Shown one piece after another: positions 16,240 through 20,222 of a DNA stretch of 20,222 bases (position 1 is its first letter; each line of letters starts with the position of its first letter). Source of the stretch: Burkholderiales bacterium. Its GTDB lineage: Bacteria; Pseudomonadota; Gammaproteobacteria; Burkholderiales; Burkholderiaceae_A. The translations under genes were made by a program, and so were the position numbers. The notes beneath the pieces were generated by a model, which saw only the letters and a program-made list of their open reading frames with translations, was not told the DNA's origin and ran no database searches. The stretch covers positions 1-20,222 of the forward strand of contig JAURFZ010000010.1 in assembly GCA_030834045.1 (NCBI GenBank), written 5' to 3'.

Positions 16240-16370
16240 TTAAACTCGCCAAGCTGCCAGGCACGCCACACAAAAAGAAAGAGCAGCGCAATTTCGAGTT
16301 TCGCAACAATCATCATCACATCCATGGCGCCTTTGCCTTCCTTATGTTTGGTTTTCGGAGCGATGCCCAT
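16236..16370 (-). CDS. Candidate 44-aa single-helix membrane micro-protein
   Basis: A short minus-strand frame from ATG 16370 to TAG 16236. The protein begins MGIAPKTKHKEGKGAM, with a basic hydrophilic head, and then has a hydrophobic helix MMIVAKLEIALLFLFVWRAW ending in QLGEFN. This head-helix-tail layout is typical of small bacterial membrane proteins. An inner ATG at 16325 has AAAGG four bases upstream and would give a 29-aa form without the basic head. It starts 41 bases after the DUF2784 gene on the same strand, so cotranscription is plausible. Its stop interlocks with the stop of the convergent plus-strand gene. No family is recognised, and chance occurrence cannot be excluded. Confidence 0.4.
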   Translation of the reverse strand: MGIAPKTKHKEGKGAMDVMMIVAKLEIALLFLFVWRAWQLGEFN

Positions 16371-16411
16371 AGTTTAAGGGCTGAAGTCCATGCTTGTTGC
16401 GTATGCAAACG

Positions 16412-16792
16412 TTAAACATTCGTCGGCCTTTGCGGTGGTACCCAACGCCATAGAACCAAGACCCAGAGCGCACAGACAAGGTAAAGAACAAGGAAGAGTT
16501 CAAGCGGTGCATTCCAATAAAGAAGGCGATGCATGAGGTCGGCAAGAAAGTAGTCAGGTGCTTCCTGTTGACGAAGCGACGACTCCAGCACGGTAAGTGG
16601 GCATGCAATGCCAAGCACGGCCTCCATCGCAACAAAGACCATAAGGCCAGCGTGCAGTAACCGAAGACGGCGGTTTCTGACCCAAAACCAACCCCTGTAG
16701 CCGCCCAAGGGAATCAGGACTAGGCCAGTGGTTATGAAAACTGCAATTGCAAGATGCAAGCCCAGAACAATATCGGCAAGTAAATGTCCCAT
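16412..16792 (-). CDS. DUF2784 family membrane protein
   Basis: A 126-aa integral membrane protein with four hydrophobic segments (about 3-29, 44-64, 88-100 and 96-117). It carries the DUF2784 signature: an N-terminal LADIVLGLHLAIAVF with a conserved histidine, an LHAGLM histidine in the second helix, a CPLTVLESSLR block (about 64-74) and a histidine in the third helix (LMHRLLYW). The repeated membrane histidines suggest a redox or cofactor site, but the family has no established function. ATG 16792 starts at the conserved end of the family. The nearest purine-rich stretch (AAGGTGAGG) is somewhat distant. The micro-protein frame follows on the same strand. Confidence 0.8.
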   Translation of the reverse strand: MGHLLADIVLGLHLAIAVFITTGLVLIPLGGYRGWFWVRNRRLRLLHAGLMVFVAMEAVLGIACPLTVLESSLRQQEAPDYFLADLMHRLLYWNAPLELFLVLYLVCALWVLVLWRWVPPQRPTNV

Positions 16793-16860
16793 TCGCTGCA
16801 GCGCCTCACCTTGAACACAGTTCGAAGCTGAAACCTTATCAGTCTCAAAAGCAGCAGCAC

Positions 16861-16893
16861 GCGAATCCCCTAAGCTCAGGTCCTAGGGGTCGC
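16861..16893 (+). other. Bulged hairpin in the gap before azlC
   Basis: GCGA-AT-CCCCTA (16861-16872) pairs with TAGGGG-TCGC (16884-16893) to give a 10-bp stem with a two-base AT bulge and an 11-base loop. No T tract follows on either strand, so it is not a standard terminator. The rest of the 255-base gap (16793-17047) between the divergent DUF2784 and azlC genes shows no gene or recognised RNA; it must hold both promoters. The hairpin could be a regulatory RNA structure or operator. Confidence 0.45.
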
Positions 16894-17047
16894 TCAATTG
16901 GCCTTATGACAACCCATCTACTTCTAGGCAAGCACCAGGCCAACTCAATAGAACTCGAACCAAGGGCAGAGCGGACAAGGCATCTTATTCAAAGCAGGCG
17001 AAGGTTCAGGTATCGTTCACCAGGTAAAAATCACCTTAAAGACTCCA

Positions 17048-17791
17048 TTGCGCCAGCCTTTTCACTGGACCTCCTTCCTCGCACATCCAAGCGCCCGTCT
17101 GGCCTTCATCGATCTTGCCCCCGGAATGCTGGCGATGGCTATCTGGGGTTGCGTGACGGGCATTGCTATGGTTGAGTCGGGTTTGACGCCTTGGCAGGCC
17201 ATCGGTATGACCTTCATTGTCTACGCCGGCACAGCACAACTGGCCTCCCTTCCACTTATTGCCGTGGCGGCCCCGCTTTGGCTTATATGGATTACCGCCT
17301 TTGTGATTAACTTGCGGTTCGTTATTTATGCCTTGGCCCACCGAGACTGGATGGCCTCGCTAACCTTAAAAAGCCGCCTGTTGCACGGCACCTTTATTAC
17401 CGACATTGTGGCTGCCAGTGTGAATCGTCGTGTGGCGTCACCGCCGCCCGATTTTGACCCGGTGATCTACTTTCGTATGGGCAGCCTTATGAGCTGGGTC
17501 TCTTGGCAGGCTGCCTCTGTTCTAGGTATCTGGCTAACGGGTCAGCTTCCTGCCAACTCAGGCTTGGCTTTTTTGGCGGCTCTTGCCGTTTTAGCCGTTT
17601 TGATGCCCATGATTCGCGACAAGGCTGGGCTGGCTTGTGTCGTTGTGGCATCCATAACCTCGCTCCTTTCTCTTAGTCTTCCCATGAACTTAGGGCTGCT
17701 ACTTTCGATTTGTGTTGGTCTTATCGCCGCTGTTCTTGTTCACCATTACGTAACTCGACAGCAACAAGGCACCGCAGAGAAGCGATCATGA
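17048..17791 (+). CDS. azlC: AzlC-family branched-chain amino acid exporter, large subunit
   Basis: A 247-aa inner-membrane protein of the AzlC/YgaZ family; with a small AzlD/YgaH partner it exports branched-chain or related amino acids. The family pattern is clear in the first half: GMLAMAIWGCVTGIAM, VYAGTAQLASLPLI and the basic-aromatic NLRFVIYALAHRDWM loop, followed by THGTF-like LLHGTFITDIVAA. About six hydrophobic segments are visible. The start is uncertain: TTG 17048 gives a normal-length N-terminus but has no clear ribosome site, while ATG 17126 would remove the beginning of the first helix. The gene ends in an ATGA overlap with azlD. Confidence 0.9.
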   Translation: MRQPFHWTSFLAHPSARLAFIDLAPGMLAMAIWGCVTGIAMVESGLTPWQAIGMTFIVYAGTAQLASLPLIAVAAPLWLIWITAFVINLRFVIYALAHRDWMASLTLKSRLLHGTFITDIVAASVNRRVASPPPDFDPVIYFRMGSLMSWVSWQAASVLGIWLTGQLPANSGLAFLAALAVLAVLMPMIRDKAGLACVVVASITSLLSLSLPMNLGLLLSICVGLIAAVLVHHYVTRQQQGTAEKRS

Positions 17792-18111
17792 CCGAGGTTC
17801 AGATCTGGGTTGCCTTGATTGGACTCGGTGTCTGCACATCTTTGTCGCGCTCGGCAGCGCTTTTTTTGCCTGAGCGCCTTCAGCTTCCTAGCTGGCTTGT
17901 GATCGGCCTGCGATATGCCCCAATGGCCGCGCTTGCGGCCGTGATTGCCCCACAGTTTCTGGCCCCTGCGGGAGAGCTTGCATTAGGTCTTGACAACCCA
18001 CGGTGGATGGCCGGGCTCGCAGGAATTTTTGCCTGGTGGCTCTGGCGCAATTTGCTTGCCGTCTTGGCAGCCGGTACTGTCGTGTTCTTCTTGGCTGGCT
18101 GGTTTTTATAA
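17788..18111 (+). CDS. azlD: AzlD-family branched-chain amino acid exporter, small subunit
   Basis: A 107-aa membrane protein, the usual size for AzlD/YgaH. It has three to four short hydrophobic segments and the family features LSRSAALFLPERLQLPSWL (early basic-Pro loop) and a central LRYAPMAALAAVIAP. ATG 17788 overlaps the azlC stop as ATGA, supporting coupled synthesis of the two exporter subunits. Its 3' end is followed directly by an oppositely oriented nuclease-gene remnant; the last codons themselves look normal. Confidence 0.9.
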   Translation: MTEVQIWVALIGLGVCTSLSRSAALFLPERLQLPSWLVIGLRYAPMAALAAVIAPQFLAPAGELALGLDNPRWMAGLAGIFAWWLWRNLLAVLAAGTVVFFLAGWFL

Positions 18112-18323
18112 ATAGGGGGACGACTCCGATGTTTCAGCTTGGGTAGCTCTAAGAAGTTCAACTCTAACTGCACCTCAAGCTCGGTATCTCCCCGAACTAG
18201 GCTCAAAAGTTCAGTTAATAAATCGATGCGCTGGGCAAAGAGGCGCCTGAATACGTAGTCGTTTTTCGGGTCAAGAAGCGGTGCGTCACTGAAAACCGAA
18301 GGCATGGAACATGGGCCCGGCAT
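18112..18323 (-). pseudogene. Remnant of Rpn-family (PD-(D/E)XK) nuclease/transposase gene, N-terminal fragment
   Basis: The minus strand encodes, from ATG 18323 or ATG 18305, a typical Rpn/PD-(D/E)XK-transposase N-terminus: APLLDPKNDYVFRRLFAQ followed by LLTELLSLV and an acidic strand. In the family this leads into a roughly 250-300 residue protein with the nuclease core. Here recognisable homology stops after about 60 residues near LPKLKH, and the frame then runs antisense through azlD to a stop at 17880, which is not family sequence. The active-site region is absent, so no nuclease should be made. It is probably the scar of a decayed mobile-type gene. The family call rests on the LDPKNDYVF-RLF motif. 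Confidence 0.65.
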
Positions 18324-18328
18324 GACTG

Positions 18329-18341
18329 CGCTAAGCTAGCG
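18329..18341. promoter_or_regulatory. Short inverted repeat upstream of the catabolic operon
   Basis: CGCTA-AGC-TAGCG is a perfect 5-bp dyad with a 3-base centre, 25 bases before the start codon at 18366. Its location in the presumed promoter region would suit a transcription-factor operator, but there is no regulator gene nearby and the dyad is short. Confidence 0.25.
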
Positions 18342-18365
18342 TCGACACAGTATGGAGAAATCACA

Positions 18366-18746
18366 ATGGATAAAACTTTGTTCGAAGCTGGGCTCGCAAC
18401 GCGTTCGAAGGTGCTTGGCAAGGAATATGTCGAGAAGTCACTGGCCTCGGCAGACGACTTTAGTCGGCCCATGCAAGAGCTTGTCACCAGTTACTGCTGG
18501 GGAGAGATCTGGAACCGGCCCGGGCTTGATCACCGTTCGCGCAGCATCTTGAACCTGGGCATGCTTATCGCTCTGAACCGACATCACGAGTTCAAGCTTC
18601 ACGTAAAAGGCGCTCTAAACAACGGCCTTACACGCGAGGAAATTCAGGAGATTGTTCTGCAGGCAGCCATTTACTGTGGGGTTCCTGCGGGCGTCGAGAG
18701 CACCCGGTTGGTGCGAGAGGCTTTTGCGGAGATTGATAGGGGATAG
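18366..18746 (+). CDS. Carboxymuconolactone decarboxylase family protein (PcaC-like)
   Basis: A 126-aa all-helical protein of the length of PcaC, 4-carboxymuconolactone decarboxylase of the protocatechuate pathway. PcaC-type motifs include SYCWGEIWNRPGLDHRSRS (about 41-59), a central HVKGALNNGLTREEIQEI and AAIYCGVPAGVES near the end. The AhpD-type CxxC is absent, which favours the decarboxylase branch over the peroxidase branch. ATG 18366 has GGAG eight bases upstream, the best ribosome site nearby. It begins a three-gene run with a CoA-transferase and an HMG-CoA-lyase-like gene. No other pca gene is present, so its substrate may differ from that of PcaC. Confidence 0.88.
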   Translation: MDKTLFEAGLATRSKVLGKEYVEKSLASADDFSRPMQELVTSYCWGEIWNRPGLDHRSRSILNLGMLIALNRHHEFKLHVKGALNNGLTREEIQEIVLQAAIYCGVPAGVESTRLVREAFAEIDRG

Positions 18747-18751
18747 GCGTC

Positions 18752-19960
18752 ATGAGCGATCCTGAAGCCGCTGCTGCCCTACCCCTTTCACACCTCAAGG
18801 TGCTGGAAATGGGTCAGCTTATTGCCGGGCCCTTCTGTGCAAAAACCCTGGCCGATTTTGGTGCTCAGGTAATCAAGCTTGAGCCCCCCGAGGGCGGCGA
18901 CCCCCTGCGCAACTGGCGGGTGATGCGCAACGACGTTTCGCTCTGGTGGCACGTGCAGTCACGCAATAAGAAGTCGGTAGCGCTTGACCTTCGGGTGCCC
19001 GAGGGTCAGGACATTGCCAAAAAACTCGCGGGCCAGGCGGACGTTCTTATTGAAAACTTCAGCCCCGGCACACTAGAGAAATGGGGCATGGATTACGACA
19101 GCCTGGCCAAAGACAACCCGGGGCTCATCATGGTTCGCATCTCGGGCTTTGGTCAGACTGGCCCCTATCGCAAGAACCCCGGCTTCGGACTCATTGGCGA
19201 GGCTATGGGCGGGCTGCGCTACCTAAGCGGAGAGCCCGGGCGTAAGCCTGTGCGCGTGGGGGTTTCCATTGGCGATACGCTTGCCTCACTTCATGCAGTA
19301 GTGGGTATTTTTGCAGCACTTGAGGCGCGTCGTAAAACCGGCAGAGGCCAGGTAGTTGATGTCGCCTTGTCAGAATCCGTCTTTAACGTCATGGAAAGCC
19401 TTGTGCCCGAATACTGCCAGGCGGGTATTGTGCGAGAGCCCGCGGGCTCGGCCCTTCCGGGCATTACACCTTCAAACGCCTACAGCTGCACCGATGGGCT
19501 GGTGCTTGTTGCGGGCAATGGCGATGGCATTTATAAGCGTCTTATGGAGGCTATTAACCGGCCCGACTTACGCGATGACCCCGAGCTTGCAAACAACGCC
19601 GGCCGGGCCAAACAGGCCGAGCGAATTGATGAGGCCATTGGCCAGTTCACCTCCACACGCAGCGTGAACGAGGTGATGGCCTTGCTTGAATCGGTGCGTG
19701 TTCCGGCCGGTCGGGTTTACACAGCTGCGGACATTGCCAGCGACCCGCAGTACCGGGCGCGTGACATGCTGGTGGAAACCACGGCCTACGATGGCGAGCC
19801 TCTTACCCAGCCCGGTATTGTTCCAAAGCTCTCCGAAACACCCGGCGCCATCTGGCAGCGCGCACCGAAGCTTGGCGAACACACCCACCAGGTGCTCACG
19901 CAGGCGGGCTTCACCGCTGCGCAACTGGCAGACCTTCAAACCAAAGGAGTCATTCGATGA
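18752..19960 (+). CDS. Class III CoA-transferase, CaiB/BaiF family
   Basis: A 402-aa enzyme that moves CoA between carboxylic acids through an aspartyl-CoA anhydride. The family layout is complete: N-terminal KVLEMGQLIAGPFCAKTLADFG and KLEPPEGGDPLR, then NKKSVALDL, ENFSPGTLEKWG, the GFGQTGPYR loop and a catalytic Asp, D175, in VSIGDTLA aligning with Asp169 of formyl-CoA transferase. GRGQVVDVALSESVF and VPAGRVYTAADIASDPQY follow, with LGEHTHQVL near the end. ATG 18752 has AGG five bases upstream, five bases after the previous stop. The gene ends in ATGA with the lyase-like gene, so the acyl-CoA it makes is probably the lyase substrate. Exact acids unknown. Confidence 0.93.
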   Translation: MSDPEAAAALPLSHLKVLEMGQLIAGPFCAKTLADFGAQVIKLEPPEGGDPLRNWRVMRNDVSLWWHVQSRNKKSVALDLRVPEGQDIAKKLAGQADVLIENFSPGTLEKWGMDYDSLAKDNPGLIMVRISGFGQTGPYRKNPGFGLIGEAMGGLRYLSGEPGRKPVRVGVSIGDTLASLHAVVGIFAALEARRKTGRGQVVDVALSESVFNVMESLVPEYCQAGIVREPAGSALPGITPSNAYSCTDGLVLVAGNGDGIYKRLMEAINRPDLRDDPELANNAGRAKQAERIDEAIGQFTSTRSVNEVMALLESVRVPAGRVYTAADIASDPQYRARDMLVETTAYDGEPLTQPGIVPKLSETPGAIWQRAPKLGEHTHQVLTQAGFTAAQLADLQTKGVIR

Positions 19961-20222
19961 CAAGCCCGTGGCCCAGGCAGGTGGTTCTATGTGATGTCTC
20001 GCCACGCGATGGCCTTCAGAATGAAAGCAAACTTGTCAGCACTCCACAGAAAATAGCCTTGGTTCAGGGCCTTATGAATGCGGGCCTGCCTCGCATTGAG
20101 GTGACCTCGTTTGTCTCGCCCAAGGCAATTCCGCAAATGGCCGACGCCCACGATGTTATGCAAGGCATTACGCGCAAGCCCGGCGTGGCTTTGGTGGTGC
20201 TTGTGCCCAACCAGAAAGGGGC
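19957..20222 (+). CDS. HMG-CoA lyase family protein, N-terminal part (cut by window edge)
   Basis: The first 88 codons of a TIM-barrel acyl-CoA lyase. The active-site strand CDVSPRDGLQNE (residues 12-23) carries the metal-binding and catalytic positions of HMG-CoA lyase (R17, D18, Q21 by alignment with R41, D42, Q45 of the human enzyme). RIEVTSFVSPKAIPQMAD also matches the family closely. ATG 19957 overlaps the CoA-transferase stop as ATGA and has GGAG seven bases upstream. The partner could be HMG-CoA lyase of leucine breakdown, but next to a class III CoA-transferase and without leucine-pathway genes a citramalyl-CoA-type lyase is also possible. The window edge hides the rest. Confidence 0.92.
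   Translation, partial: MTSPWPRQVVLCDVSPRDGLQNESKLVSTPQKIALVQGLMNAGLPRIEVTSFVSPKAIPQMADAHDVMQGITRKPGVALVVLVPNQKG

Noticed and set aside
16861..16893. Intrinsic terminator
   Set aside because: No T tract follows the stem on either strand.
16747..17175. 142-aa plus-strand frame across the DUF2784/azlC gap
   Set aside because: Overlaps two recognised genes, has no domain or hydrophobic pattern, and has a basic, shadow-like composition.
17880..18111. Continuation of the Rpn-like frame to 17880
   Set aside because: This part is antisense to azlD and shows low-complexity shadow translation with no family motif.
18909..19400. Apparent loss of the catalytic Asp in the CoA-transferase (Glu in VDVALSESVF)
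   Set aside because: The catalytic Asp of formyl-CoA transferase (Asp169) aligns with D175 in VSIGDTLA, which is present; the Glu is at a different position.

Overview
The window looks like part of a Gram-negative, probably betaproteobacterial (Burkholderiales-like) chromosome of intermediate GC. Pointers are a LolD/FtsX-type ABC system, a CpdA-type phosphodiesterase, a surface-adhesin-E-like secreted protein, a full RecBCD set, and a CaiB/HMG-CoA-lyase catabolic pair. No marker gene fixes the genus, so this placement is inference. Coding density is high and every gap between genes is under 300 bp. I see no integrase, insertion sequence, phage gene or CRISPR array.

Layout. Positions 1-1730 (minus) hold a cpdA-like phosphodiesterase, an ABC ATPase and the start of its FtsX-type permease. 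Positions 1741-3959 (plus) hold three poorly characterised envelope genes: a 76-aa one-helix membrane protein, a secreted adhesin-E-like protein followed by a clear terminator, and a 416-aa membrane/coiled-coil protein whose C-terminus resembles the FliG-binding tail of flagellar FliF. A tRNA-Gly(CCC) lies at 3993-4066, and a small secreted hypothetical protein opens directly at its CCA end.

Positions 4416-15680 (minus) are one long run read as MATE transporter > recC > recB > recD > YheT-type hydrolase. The junctions MATE/recC, recC/recB and recB/recD can all be 4-base start/stop overlaps (GTGA, GTGA, ATGA), so translational coupling is likely. RecB, RecC and RecD would together form the exonuclease V helicase-nuclease for double-strand break repair and degradation of linear DNA. 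RecB carries two expanded simple-sequence linkers around and inside its nuclease domain.

Positions 15730-17047 hold a hypothetical two-helix membrane protein (plus), a 44-aa candidate micro-membrane protein and a DUF2784 protein (both minus), and a gap with a bulged hairpin. Positions 17048-18111 (plus) are an azlC/azlD branched-chain amino acid exporter pair. A short remnant of an Rpn-family (PD-(D/E)XK) nuclease/transposase gene follows on the minus strand. Positions 18366 to the end (plus) are a probable catabolic operon: a PcaC-like carboxymuconolactone decarboxylase family protein, a class III (CaiB/BaiF) CoA-transferase and a truncated HMG-CoA-lyase-like gene. The last two overlap by ATGA and suggest an organic-acid pathway of the type acid -> acyl-CoA -> retro-aldol cleavage.

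I found no wholly new system. The most unusual items are the FliF-like tail on a non-FliF membrane protein, the RecB linker repeats, the tRNA-abutting gene and the candidate micro-protein.
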